A stretch of DNA of 39,504 bases from the NCBI GenBank assembly GCA_017652345.1, contig JAGCBE010000360.1, positions 1 to 39,504 on the forward strand, read 5' to 3'. Within the stretch, counting starts at the first letter, position 1; every line of letters begins with the position of its first letter. Made by a program: the position numbers and the translations under genes. The notes below the pieces were generated by a model. It saw only the letters and a list, made by a program, of their open reading frames with translations. It did no database searches and was not told the origin of the DNA. Source of the stretch: Methanobrevibacter sp. Its GTDB lineage: Archaea; Methanobacteriota; Methanobacteria; Methanobacteriales; Methanobacteriaceae. Of this stretch, positions 19,541 to 28,656 are shown piece by piece.

Positions 19541-20395
19541 TTAATTTTTAGGATAAATTCATCTAAGATTACAGCAGTCATTTGGATTAGGATTAAATTC
19601 TTTCTTCCAATAATCTAAATGAGCTGGGTCAAAATCACACACAGTTATCTCCTTTATTGTAAAGTCCTTAACTAATTCCTTTTTTCTCTCAAAGGTTAGA
19701 TGCTGATATCAGTGGTATGATAATGAATAGTCTTTGTTATCTATAAACTCAGCAAATCGTTTTTTTATAAATCAATTCACTCTTAAAAACTCTATCAATA
19801 TCTTATCACATTTTATTTTGTTAAATTCCTTTGGGTTGGCTAATCACGGAACATATGGACTTAATCTTATTGCTACATCATATCATAAACTTTGGAGTTT
19901 TTCTATTGCCTTTATTCTATCTGTTGGTCTTGTTGCTCACTCATATTTACTTGCCAATAAATCATCTGTGGTTGTTAATGTTATTTGTATATGTGCTAAA
20001 TCTTTATCTAATACCTTGAGATATTCATCAGTAGCAATTAAATCTGACTTAGTAATTATCAAATAAGGCTTTTTCATTTTATTAAATGCTTGTAAGGTAT
20101 GATATGTTACCTTATGGACTTTTTCTACTGGTTGGAAACAATCTGTCATTCCTCCTAACCTTGTAGGTATTGTTTTAGAACACTCTGTTGCTACTATCTT
20201 GTATATTTCCTTTACATTAGCAGGTTTAGGATTGTCTGGATGCCAAAATCATCTAAATTCTAATAGGCTTTTGGCATAACAATACTTACAATCGTGAGAA
20301 CATCATTGTCAATAAGTGTCAAGTCTATCATTATACAAGCAAAGCCCTTCAACAGATTTGTTATAAATGCTTCCAAAGTTTATTTTTTGCGACAT
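19541..20395 (-). CDS. Radical SAM protein (SPL-like), 284 aa
   Basis: 284 aa. GCSHDCKYCYAKS gives the Cx3Cx2C cluster motif at C32, C36 and C39, followed by an alpha/beta barrel (LIITKSDL, HIQITLTTTDD, DVAIRLSPYVPG). Length and motif spacing fit the spore-photoproduct-lyase-like radical SAM group rather than QueE. A C-terminal Cys pair (NDCCN) is present. The enzyme would cleave S-adenosylmethionine at a 4Fe-4S cluster to start radical chemistry; the substrate is unknown. It lies next to the ParB-like gene and two genes from the TGT-like one, so a role in nucleic-acid modification or repair is possible. Confidence 0.72.
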
Positions 20396-20396
20396 T

Positions 20397-20930
20397 TTAT
20401 TTATAGTTAGTATATCAAAGTTCTGTTAAGTCTTTTTTTAACATCTCTAATTCTGCTTCATCTTTAACATATACAGTTAGTGATACTCACTCCTCTTCAC
20501 CTTCTTCCTCTTCATCTGCATAATCATCAGGGTCAAATTCAGGTGCATCAAATTCTGGAAATAAATCAAAAGTAGCCAACTCTATATCACCAATGTTTAG
20601 GTTTGGCAAACTATCTAACTCCAATTTTAAATTAGCTAAGTCCCATTCACTCTCGTTTAATTTGTTATCAAGTATTCTATACTTCTTTATCTGTTCCTCT
20701 GTTAAATCTTCTACTTGAATACAAGGCACTTTTTCTAATCAGAGCTTCTTGGCTCATTCCAATCTTCAATGTCATACAATCACAATGTTATTCTTATCAA
20801 TAACTATTGGCTGTAAAAATCAGAACTCCTTAATAGAATTAGCAATTCTATTTACTTGCGTTTCACTGTGGAGTTTGTTGTTGAACTCATAAGGTATTAA
20901 CGAGTCCGTTGTCTTTTCAATAATTTTCAT
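20397..20930 (-). CDS. ParB/sulfiredoxin-fold protein, 177 aa
   Basis: 177 aa. The first 75 residues have the ParB N-terminal layout: LIPYEFNNKLHSETQVNRIA, FGFLQPIVID, and IVGHGRLEGAKKLG with the phosphate-binding GHGR at 53-56 (both glycines TGA), then EVKVP-type residues. After a helical linker comes a very acidic run (DDYADEEEEGEEE) and a short C-terminal domain. Phages often carry such proteins near terminase genes, where they act in packaging regulation or as nucleases or partition-like CTPases. No HTH is seen, so a classical partition role is unlikely. Confidence 0.72.
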
Positions 20931-20953
20931 CAATATAGAATTATAATATAAAA

Positions 20954-21823
20954 CTAATCTTCCCACACTACTCACTTAGCCTTTTGTAAAGCTGTTGCCC
21001 ATCTCTCACAATCTTCATAAGCCTTGTAATTGATGGCTAATTTTTTTTCAGCAGGTAGCTTGGCTAGGTCTATTCAATACTTCTTCCTTGACTCTGCTGC
21101 CGAGAAGTGTCTGAAATGTCCGTTATTGAATATAAGATATTGATTAAATCTAAGTCCTTGTTGCCGGCTTGTGCTATCTACTGAGTAGTAAGGACACCAC
21201 GTTACCTTAGATAATTTGGTTTCTGCAAATCAATGTATCTTGTTGTGATGTCCTTCCTCCTCTCGTATATCAAATATCTCTTTCAATACATATCACTCAG
21301 GTCAATCTCATAAGGCAAGTTTAGGATACTCTCTTAACATATTCCTCCACTCATCCTTCCATTGTCATAGCATATCTGTGAAATGTTTATAGTGCATTAC
21401 TACTACCATTTTATTTAGGAGTCAGAGCTTTTTCATATACTCTCTCCACTCCTTTACCTTGTCATATCATATTCAAGGAACTATTCAGATATCTAATTCA
21501 GCAATGGCATCAAAATACTGGTGGTATTTAGTTATGAAATCAAAGAAGTCTGATATATACTGCTGTAAGTCTAACTTTCAGCCATAGTTGTTTTTGAAGT
21601 GTCCTTTTTTAGCATCCTTTCAGAAAGCTACAATCAAAGTGTGAGCTCCACTGTCAAGGAAAATTGACTCTGCATAGCTACGAGCATAAGTAAGTATCTC
21701 TACTATCTTCTCGTGTTTCTTTCATCTAAGATAAAAGAAAGATAACAAAATATTCTTGGCTCATACATCGTGTAGGAGCTTTAAGTATTTTGTATTCTCT
21801 GCTCAAGCCATGTAGAACCTCAT
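20954..21823 (-). CDS. tRNA-guanine transglycosylase-like (DpdA-like) protein, 289 aa
   Basis: 289 aa. MAGAENTKYLKLL, AESIFLDSGAHTL (acidic DSG), AIAELDIGIVPG, MVVVMHYKHF and HGFAETK...YYSVDSTS follow the order of a phage family with the TIM-barrel fold of tRNA-guanine transglycosylases. Known phage DpdA enzymes of this fold exchange guanine in DNA for a 7-deazaguanine. The catalytic Asp of TGT would correspond to DSG near residue 58. Length is smaller than bacterial Tgt (about 370 aa), and the four-ligand zinc site of Tgt is not evident. The nearby YhhQ-type transporter supports this reading. Ends with TAG, one glycosyltransferase gene between them. Confidence 0.62.
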
Positions 21824-21825
21824 TG

Positions 21826-22821
21826 CTAATCATTACGAATAAAATCTATCATTCTTTCATAATTTTTGTCGTGCCTCTCTGTCCACTCTAATGGAACAGT
21901 CATATCATCACACTTTAACTTCTCTAACAACTCTTCTGTGCTGTTATACAAATTCTTTTCAGGCACCATCTCAGGATAACATACTCTGTTAGGAACTAAT
22001 ATATTACATCTGTAATAGATGGCTTCTTGAAGTGTATATCAGAAAGTTTCTTGATAAGCAAAAGATACATACCACCTTGCCCTTTTAAGGTATTGGTAGT
22101 ATTCCTTTTTAGATACTTTGACATATTCTACATTATCAGGAAATTCTACATCCACTTTGTTTCAACTTGTGGTTGTGATAATTTTCTTGTCAGTAGATTT
22201 GGCAAATTCTATAAACTCCTCTAATCATTTCTCCTTTGCTAATCTCTGTGGCATAATGATGAAGTCTTCTTTCTCAATATCTTTATTGCTAACAAGATTT
22301 TCTACTCGGTCTAAACTCCAAGCAGGTCAGTAAGGAATGATTTTATCTGGGTCTATATCAAAATAGTTTGATACTAAACCTTTATGAAACTCACTTCATA
22401 CAAAGATATAATCACAGATAGCCATATATCATTTTTCAGTTATATCAGCCCAACTTCATAAGTTTTGTACAAAGTCCGTAGGGTCGGCTCTACCTGCGTG
22501 GTTGTATCAGTATATCTTTACCTTAATACCTTGTAAATCAGCCATATATCTTATACTCTCTATACCAGGAAAGAATATATCAGCCACAAGGAACTTATCT
22601 CAGTCCTTTATCTTTCATTCATAGAATAGTTTAGCTATCTCTTCTAACTGTTTCGCTTTGAATATACTTGTTTTGTTGACATCTAAAAACTGTCATTTTT
22701 CAATGGTATCAGAATATTCAAATTTAGGATACACCGTGTAATCTACTAAAGGCATAATTACCTCGTTCATCATCTTAGTGTATCTCTGCTCCATTGTCTC
22801 AATAGGTATATAGTATAACAT
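21826..22821 (-). CDS. GT4-like glycosyltransferase, 331 aa
   Basis: 331 aa. The C-terminal half has IIMPQRLAKEKGLEEFIEFA and QETFGYTLQEAIYY, the E-x-F-G-x4-E box that binds the nucleotide-sugar in GT-B family 4 enzymes. The N-terminal half has Rossmann-type strands (FLVADIFFPG, KVKIYGYNHAG, YIFVGSEFH). It starts 2 bases after the transporter stop and ends 3 bases before the DpdA-like start, so it belongs to that operon. Substrate unknown: capsid protein, DNA base or host envelope sugar are all possible. Confidence 0.72.
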
Positions 22822-22822
22822 T

Positions 22823-23479
22823 CTATTGCTCGTTAAGGAGTAAATTGTCTTCGTGCTTCTTTACTCTCTTCATTATTAGTGTTGTAATTGGCAATATGAT
22901 TGCTTCATATAACACTTTCATTGCTACATATACGGCCCACATCTTAACTAATTCGTTGAAAGGCATACTTCCAAAAAAGGCAATAGGTATGAATATAGCA
23001 CTATCAATTGCCTCTCATACCATTGATGATACTAAAGCCCTCCATCCAAATCTTTTAGTTGTATTTTGATACTTCTCCTTCATCTTTCTAAAGACTCTGT
23101 CATTACAAAAATCTCCAACCACAAAACCTAATAGGCTGGCAAATACAACTCTAGGTGTGCTTCATAAAATAGTAGCAAATGCTTCTTGATTTCACCGGAA
23201 AGGTGAACTTGGCATAGCTATGCAGGCTGCGAAAATCAAGCACATAAACAAGTTCGCAGCAAATCAGATGTAACAAGTAATTCTACTCCATCTGTATCAG
23301 TATACCTCACTGAATACATCTGATAAAACATAAGTAATAGGAAATAGGATTAGTGCTGCCGTACTGGCAATACCAAAAGGCAGTCATAACTGTTTAGCTC
23401 ATACGATGTTGCTCAATAATAAGGCAACCACGAACATTACTGTCAGTGATAACTGCAAAAAAGAATACCTCTTTTTCAT
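22823..23479 (-). CDS. YhhQ-family queuosine-precursor transporter, 218 aa
   Basis: 218 aa with six predicted membrane helices. FPITYVLSDVFSEVYGYRWSR and RALVSSMVGEAIDSAIFIPIAFFG are the two conserved blocks of the YhhQ/VUT-1 (DUF165) family, which imports preQ0/preQ1-type 7-deazaguanines. The length is typical (about 220 aa). Several loop and helix glycines are TGA. Read with the downstream DpdA-like gene it suggests that the phage obtains the deazaguanine base from outside the cell rather than making it, since no QueC/D/E genes are in the window. Confidence 0.78.
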
Positions 23480-23503
23480 CCTTAAAATAGAAAAAAATAA
23501 AAA

Positions 23504-23932
23504 TTATATCCTGACGTCAAGGATATCTAATTTGGCTTCTAACAGTTGTGCTTTGTCAGAATAATACTTAATCATATCTACCAACATTGGTGTCGGTATC
23601 TTATACGGTCATTTGTCTGCAATCAATCTATCAACATAACTTATACCATAATTCTTCTGCATCCATCTTGTATATGCTATGTAATTTCAATTCAATATAA
23701 CATTACATCTCACACAACCAGCGTGGCAGTTCTTTTCATCATACCTATGCTTCATATTTCACCTTGAAATGAAATGCATATTTTGAGCCTGTTTCCAACT
23801 TACCTTAGCTCAGCACAACGGACAAATAACTATTCATTTATCATTAGCATCTCTCAATCTTATGTATGTAGAAAAAACTGCATCTAATAGCTTTACATAA
23901 TCTTGTCTTGTAGGTTTTTTCTTTCTTCTCAT
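23504..23932 (-). CDS. NinG-like recombination nuclease, 142 aa
   Basis: 142 aa. Basic start RRKKKPTRQDY, then CPLCGAK (C37, C40), QNMHFISRG (H53, R57), DEKNCH (N68), GCVRCNVILNGN (C73, C76) and YTRWMQKNYG. This is the NinG/Rap pattern of phage lambda: a zinc-bound HNH-type nuclease that acts on recombination intermediates. The ATG is directly preceded by the U-tract of a rho-independent terminator. Confidence 0.8.
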
Positions 23933-23975
23933 AAAAAAAGAGCCGGTTAGATAAACTAGGAGTATCTAAGGCTCT
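23933..23975 (-). terminator. Strong terminator abutting the NinG-like start codon
   Basis: - strand stem AGAGCC + TTAGATA paired with TATCTAA + GGCTCT (13 bp with a 2-base bulge), 9-base loop, then TTTTTTT running straight into the ATG at 23932. It will end transcripts coming from 25083-24041 unless read through or anti-terminated. Confidence 0.75.
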
Positions 23976-24040
23976 ACCTAATAGCATATAACTTATGTCA
24001 ACTACACCTTATTGTAAAGCATATCAAAAACAAATCTTTT

Positions 24041-24283
24041 TTAGTCTAAATTCTTGTAGAATTCATCATTCTCGTGAAAGCTATATCTCATCTTCTCTGG
24101 AAACTTATCTCTATTCTTCATTATGTAATTGAAGTCCATTTCCGAGTGCCAACACTCTTCCTTCAAGTCCTCATCATAAGCATAGAACTTTCACTCTATA
24201 TGAAAGTCGTCCCATCCATTAACTGATATTCGTTGGTCTGGTGGCAATTGCTGTAATTGTTTAATTAAGTCTTTTACTTTCAT
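24041..24283 (-). CDS. 80-aa acidic protein (MKVKDLI type)
   Basis: 80 aa, starting MKVKDLIKQLQQLPPDQRISVNG, then a domain rich in Asp, Glu, Tyr and Phe. The start resembles that of the next gene upstream (MKIKDLL), and small phage proteins with this N-terminus are widespread but of unknown role. One TGA-coded Gly. Confidence 0.55.
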
Positions 24284-24293
24284 TTTTATATGT

Positions 24294-24518
24294 TTATCAT
24301 AATAAAACTATATCTGATAATTTATCTCCACGAGCTTCTATATCTTCTATTCTATACTCTTCCAAATTACCTTTCACCTCATCTTCTAAATAAGTAAATC
24401 AATAGAATAGTTCGTGGAAATCATTTCATTCATCATCGCTTGATATGAATATTTTCTTTTCCCCATTACCATTCATTACTTGTTGCTGACAAGCTACTAA
24501 TAAATCTTTTATCTTCAT
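24294..24518 (-). CDS. 74-aa acidic protein, probable paralogue of the preceding small gene
   Basis: 74 aa, MKIKDLLVACQQQ, then acidic residues with FHELFYGFTYLEDEV. Shares the N-terminal block and length with the 80-aa protein at 24041-24283, so a tandem duplication is likely. Three TGA glycines. It starts 1 base after the stop of the 187-aa gene. Confidence 0.55.
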
Positions 24519-24519
24519 C

Positions 24520-25083
24520 CTATTCTTCTTTAAAAAAATAAACATCAGTCATATCATCATAGTATTTTAACTCCTCTGTAGCTTGGTCTTTTTCCATAAC
24601 ATATATTTCATCGCCACACCATCTACCAATGTTCTCTACTCCTACCTCACTATGATAATCTCCTCCTGCTTCTTCTGTCTCTGCTCTACATAACAATCAT
24701 AGTGGGTGTATAACATTATTCCATCTACCTTGAAACAACTCCTCATTCATTTCTTGTTTGGTCATATTGATATACTCCTTACGAAAATTATTTATCAATA
24801 GATATTCCTTATCTTCTTCTCTCTTTAATAAATCTAACTCCTCTTCTTCAGCATCTCGATTTATATCTTCTTCATCTTCTTGTTTATACTCCCAACAGAA
24901 AGGAGCACACTGAGAATAATCTCCTACCCATATAACCCTACACGGATTTTTATAAAGTATCTTTTCTATTCTTTTCATAGCCGTATTACCATACCAACTA
25001 TGTTCCATCATTTTCCAACCATCTGGTCTTACAACCTTAATATGGTCCTCTGTAATTAAACACGCCTTGTAATATTGTCCCAT
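24520..25083 (-). CDS. 187-aa phage protein (MGQYYKACLI type)
   Basis: 187 aa. The N-terminus MGQYYKACLI, then MEHSWYGN and RVIWVGDYSQ..PFCWEY recur in small uncharacterised phage and bacterial proteins. The rest is acidic (EEEELDLLKREEDKEY). A TGA at 24697 (HPLGLLCR) would cut it under the standard code. No function known. Confidence 0.6.
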
Positions 25084-25114
25084 TTTGTTATAAATAATAA
25101 GCTAAAATTATCTC

Positions 25115-25143
25115 AAAAAGGACAGGCATTAGTCTGTCCTTTT
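25115..25143. terminator. Perfect 10-bp terminator overlapping the 100-aa gene's stop
   Basis: AAAAGGACAG / CTGTCCTTTT with an 8-base loop; U-tracts in both directions. The TAA of the 100-aa gene (25129-25131) lies in the loop. Confidence 0.75.
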
Positions 25144-25431
25144 CAAATAGTATTTTCTATCTTCTCCTTTTAGGTTATCCATACATCGTGTATCAAGTTC
25201 AAACCATAACTTCTCATACAATTTACTATACTCTGGTCTTCAATTATCATTCCAATACCAGCATTTCCAATTCATAACCATTGCTAATTCTGTGATATAC
25301 ACTCTATCTCTCTTCCACTCTCTGAAAGCTCTTTTGAATGTATCTAATATACCTCTCATTCCGAAATGGTCAGCTATTGTGAAATCATCTCGGAAAGTAC
25401 TTTCTAAACCATCTATTAGTTCTTGTAACAT
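25129..25431 (-). CDS. 100-aa hypothetical protein
   Basis: 100 aa, MLQELIDGLESTFRDDF, then FGMRGILDTFKRAFREWKRD and MNWKCWYW. Helical and aromatic; one TGA Gly near residue 64. The final residues (YLKRTD) are coded within the terminator stem. No family recognised. Confidence 0.55.
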
Positions 25432-25449
25432 CGGTGTGAATATTAAGAA

Positions 25450-25740
25450 TTAAAACCTGATGAACCTGATTTCATTATCAGGAAATCTTTTCTTGAAGTG
25501 ATTATAAATTTGTTGTCGGTCCGTGTCCTCTCTGCTGCCTGTTCTTTTGATTTTACATAATCAATCTTTTACAGGTCGCTCTTCCTGCAACCCTTCATAA
25601 CTGATAACTCTAGGAGTATTTTCTCCTCGGTAAAGATAAGCACACCTGATGTCGTAATACCAATAATTCTTGGTCTTCTTCACCATAAAGGTTTCTACGG
25701 TGAACCTCCATCAAGGTTTAAAGATGTCTGCTTTTTTCAT
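25450..25740 (-). CDS. 96-aa basic protein
   Basis: 96 aa, MKKADIFKPGWRFTVETFMVKKTKN, rich in Lys, Arg and Tyr with alternating strands and a C-terminal basic helix (IYNHFKKRFPD). It could bind nucleic acid, but no motif is diagnostic. The palindrome at 25763-25776 lies just upstream. Confidence 0.5.
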
Positions 25741-25762
25741 GGGTGTAATATGTAATAAGATA

Positions 25763-25776
25763 AATACAATTGTATT
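25763..25776. repeat. 14-bp perfect palindrome upstream of the 96-aa gene
   Basis: AATACAATTGTATT lies 23 bases before the ATG at 25740 and could be an operator. No clear promoter with good spacing is seen here. Confidence 0.4.
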
Positions 25777-25789
25777 ATGTATCTTTGAA

Positions 25790-25821
25790 AACAAAGGTCA
25801 AGCCTCTAGTTTAGCTTGACC
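25790..25821 (-). terminator. Terminator overlapping the 92-aa gene's stop
   Basis: GGTCAAGC / GCTTGACC with a 10-base loop that contains the TAG of the 92-aa gene (25806-25808), followed on the - strand by TTTGTTTTC. Confidence 0.65.
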
Positions 25822-26084
25822 ATTAAAGAATTGACCTTTTTGAATAACTTCTTTGCGTACTTTTCTAAATCACCACTATCTACATTCTTACCACTATCAA
25901 TTAGCTCGAACCATTTGTTTCTAACTGGTTCCATAACCTTTTCAAATTCATAACCGATAGGCTCTCCCGTTGCTTCACATTTGGTATATGGGTCATAACC
26001 AAGCAATTCTACTACTGCATCAACTCCCATATAGTTGGTGTTTAGATAACAAGCAAATAAGCTTACATAAGTTCGTTCTGACAT
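25806..26084 (-). CDS. 92-aa hypothetical protein
   Basis: 92 aa from ATG 26084 (MSERTYVSLFACYLNTNYMG). The frame extends 14 codons further to another ATG, but that would overlap the upstream gene, so the inner ATG is preferred. Contains VVELLGYDPYTKCEATGEP and a helical Lys-rich C-terminus. No family recognised. Confidence 0.55.
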   Translation of the reverse strand: MSERTYVSLFACYLNTNYMGVDAVVELLGYDPYTKCEATGEPIGYEFEKVMEPVRNKWFELIDSGKNVDSGDLEKYAKKLFKKVNSLMVKLN

Positions 26085-26109
26085 TTTGGTGTGAAATAAG
26101 AAATAAAAA

Positions 26110-26307
26110 CTAATTAACTTTAACATAACCTAATCCTTCTACATAGATTTTTCCATCTACCATACTTTCCTTAATCTTCTGCTCAATCCATTTTTCAATC
26201 CTTTCATTTACATTTTCTTCTTGCTTGAGCTTTGGAGCTTCTACCTTTTGTCCGGTCATAAAGTCATAACCATTGACATCGGTGAGCGGTCTTCTAATTC
26301 TTTTCAT
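26110..26307 (-). CDS. 65-aa hypothetical protein, first gene after a promoter
   Basis: 65 aa, MKRIRRPLTDVNGYDFMTG, then an acidic helix (NERIEKWIEQKIKESM) and a short end (GLGYVKVN). The first gene transcribed from the promoter at 26353-26380. No TGA codons. No family recognised. Confidence 0.55.
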   Translation of the reverse strand: MKRIRRPLTDVNGYDFMTGQKVEAPKLKQEENVNERIEKWIEQKIKESMVDGKIYVEGLGYVKVN

Positions 26308-26352
26308 TTTCTTTCATTGACATAAGATAAAATAATTTATTTTAACATATAC

Positions 26353-26380
26353 ATTATAGTCCTTTTTCTAAAAAAATCAA
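26353..26380 (-). promoter_or_regulatory. Sigma70-type promoter, early-type motif
   Basis: - strand TTGATT (26380-26375), 16-base spacer starting TTTTTA, TATAAT (26358-26353), 45 bases before the 65-aa gene. It shares TTGATTTTTTTA and the spacing with the promoter at 32825-32852. The rest of the gap (26381-26454) has only small inverted repeats (CAATAG-T-CTATTG and AACTG/CAGTT). Confidence 0.65.
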
Positions 26381-26454
26381 GAACAAGTGTGCCAAGTTGG
26401 TAGTTTAGAACTGGTATATCTCAGTTTTAGACATTTCAATAGACTATTGTGGTC

Positions 26455-27312
26455 TTATCAGATTAGGTGGACTTGTCATAGCACCTTGTCTAAGAATTTT
26501 TGAGAAAACTTGTTTGTATGTTGATTACTTATGTCAAAATTGAAGTCGTTCATGTTCAATCTTAGTGGTGTATGAGCTACCAACGGATACTCTCTCATAT
26601 TGATATTGCTCTTATATCAATACCTCTCTGCATCTGTCCCTGCCCATATTACTATAGCCTTCTTCCCAAATGCCTTAGCACAATGATGTAAACTACTATC
26701 ACATCATATAACAGGGTATCTAGCACATAAACTTACTACAAGCCTTAAATCTGGAGTATCACACATTTGGCAATTCTTCAATACTGGCTGTGCTCCTGGC
26801 TTAATAACAAGATATGGAGTAAATCATTGTGCTACTAATCAATCGGCTATATATTGTGCTGCATCTACCGGTATGCTCCTATATGATTTATCAGCTCAAT
26901 TAAGTCCCATAGTACTTCCAAATGGTTGGTATAATATAGGCTTGGCTCATTCCAAAAAGTTTCACATCTTTTCGTGTTCTGCCAAATACATAACAGGCTC
27001 AGCAACTTTTTCTAATCATAACTTGTCTTTTGCTATCTCTAACCAATTGACGGCATCGTTGAAAAATCTTGGGTCTGTGTATGGCTCTAATTCTATGTAG
27101 TCATTTCATTTGATTACATCCTCAAAGAGCCTTCTATCATCTAATCAATGCACCGACTTGATGTAAGGGTTTCACCAAAATACTAAAGGTCGTGATGTCA
27201 CGACTCTAACTAGTCTTTTCTTGGCTACCTCTGTAATTGCTCCACTCATAGCAACCACCCTTCATAGTCATCAGTCTATTCTAATGACTAATGTTTTTTG
27301 TTCTTCTGCCAT
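26455..27312 (-). CDS. GT9-like glycosyltransferase (heptosyltransferase fold), 285 aa
   Basis: 285 aa. IRIDGGLGRVVAMSGA at the N-terminus is the acceptor-side loop of GT9 enzymes; NPYIKSVH follows. In the C-terminal half, YQPFGSTMGLNG...YRSIP, VIGCDSSLHHCAKAFGKKAIVIWAGTD and a late Tyr/Gly block match the ADP-heptose:LPS heptosyltransferase family. Length is shorter than usual (about 340 aa). Phage GT-B enzymes may glycosylate capsid, DNA or host surface sugars; the acceptor is unknown. Many TGA codons fall at conserved glycines. Confidence 0.75.
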
Positions 27313-27314
27313 TG

Positions 27315-27536
27315 TTATAAGTTGATGTAAAATATAAATTGTAATATGTTGCAGGCAACACTTATTACTAATAATATCGATATAATAAGCCTCCAAAATC
27401 TATCTTTCACTCATATTTCCAATAATAACTTAACTAGTTCCTTTTTGCTAATATCATTTTCATTAGCATATTTCATAACTTCTGTGGCCTTCTCCCACAA
27501 TTTGTCTTGAACTTTTTTACTACCTGTAATATACAT
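27315..27536 (-). CDS. 73-aa protein with C-terminal membrane anchor
   Basis: 73 aa. A helical cytoplasmic part (VQDKLWEKATEVMKYAN, ISKKELVKLLLEIG) is followed by one membrane segment (LIISILLVISVACNILQFIF) at the C-terminus, so a tail-anchored protein. It ends 2 bases before the glycosyltransferase start. Role unknown. Confidence 0.55.
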
Positions 27537-27565
27537 TTGTAAAAAATTAAAATATAAAAATCTGA

Positions 27566-27907
27566 TTAAGGTCTAAGCATTTTATTTAACTCTGCTATTG
27601 GTCTGTCTGCTATTGACAACATCATCAAGTAGAAGTTGTATTCTGGCATACTGTCCCCATAAGACAATTTCTGATGTAATACAAAATCTGGGTGTAGTAA
27701 TTTGTTGTGTTCCACTAATCGCTGTATAAATCAAAAACTTTTACTTATTATAACTTCTTCCTCAGTAGCTTGTCAACTGCTAAGAGTAAACACACCAAAT
27801 TCTTCTACATATTCCTCATACCAACTAACAAATGGGTCTTCATACTCATTTAGTAAGTCTATTAGTTTTTGGTATTCAGATTTTTTTTCTTTCTTTTTCT
27901 TTACCAT
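27566..27907 (-). CDS. 113-aa hypothetical protein
   Basis: 113 aa, MVKKKKEKKSEYQKLIDLL, acidic middle (YEDPFVSWYEEYVEEFG), then helical. Two TGA glycines (SSGQ, SFGF). No family recognised. Confidence 0.55.
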
Positions 27908-27929
27908 TTGTCTAAACACATAAAATAAA

Positions 27930-27955
27930 TTCTAAAGGCAAGCCACCTCTTGCCT
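27930..27955 (-). terminator. Terminator-like hairpin after the 194-aa gene
   Basis: AGGCAAG / CTTGCCT perfect 7-bp stem with a 6-base loop, followed on the - strand by TTTAGAATTTATTTT. Confidence 0.55.
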
Positions 27956-27956
27956 A

Positions 27957-28056
27957 AGTGCGTAAAATATTTTTACTTCTTATACACCCTACAAGGTGGT
28001 GTAGTTGCAGGAGTCCATGAGGCAAATTCCTAGCCCCTTAGCCATCTCTGACTAAG
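27957..28056 (-). other. Structured leader-like region between two genes
   Basis: Between 27908 and 28051 several inverted repeats stack: CTTAG/CTAAG (28037-28056, over the stop of the 194-aa gene), GGGGC/GCCTC (28019-28037), CACC/GGTG (27985-28001) and GTAAAA/TTTTAC (27962-27976). An 18-codon ORF (28045-27989, MAKGLGICLMDSCNYTTL) begins just after the 194-aa gene. Together with the terminator at 27936 this could be an attenuator. A tRNA was tested and not supported. Confidence 0.4.
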
Positions 28057-28636
28057 CTACCTGACTGCTGTCCTTTATCGGCGACTGGCATTCCAAGAAT
28101 ATTTGATACTCTTTGACTAATTTATCTAGTGTCTCATTTATTTCTCTTGCCTCTCTCATATCATCAGTAGCAATATACTTGTTGTGTAAATCTTTTATCA
28201 TATTCTCATATTCTTTACTAAATATTCTCGCTTCTTCTTTTGTATAGGCTATCTTAATATATTTTATATCATCATTATCTACTTTCTTTGCAGGTGTTTT
28301 TGGTCTAATATATGCCTGTTTCTGCCTCGCTGGCTTTTGCTTATAATGAATTGGTGCAACTAATTTTATAGCTTCTTCTTTACTCCATCATTGATAAAGC
28401 CTTTGGTAGAACCTGCTCCTTGTGGTTTTTTCTCATTCATATTGTTGATACCACTCTAATTCCTCCACAAATCTTTTGGAGAATATTTTTCAAGGTTTAT
28501 ATCTTATCTCCTTTGATATTGGCTTTAAGGCATCAATAAAGTTCATTCAAGCTCTTAAATTCTTATAATAAGTTGTTCTACTACATTTGGGTCACAAATA
28601 TTTTTCATAAGCTTCTGCTAATTCTGATTTTTTCAT
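28052..28636 (-). CDS. 194-aa basic protein, possible DNA-binding
   Basis: 194 aa, rich in Lys, Arg, Tyr and Gln. Two repeats of similar layout lie at about 1-35 and 60-95 (KCSRTTYYKNLRAG and KTTRSRFYQRLYQGW), each resembling a short HTH: S/T-R-x-x-x-Y/F-x-x-L. The C-terminal half is a coiled coil. Phage proteins of this type often bind DNA, but I see no named family. Several TGA glycines. Confidence 0.55.
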
Positions 28637-28656
28637 TTTTGTTTTGTGGTTAAGAG

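Noticed and set aside
23984..24001. Promoter with TTGACA before the NinG-like gene
   Set aside because: The only TATAAT-like hexamer lies 12 bases away (TATTAG), which is too close, and the terminator would follow at once.
27960..28060. tRNA gene (stems and an ACCACC-like end on the - strand)
   Set aside because: No 7-bp acceptor pairing, no T-arm TTC consensus and no acceptable anticodon arm could be built on either strand.
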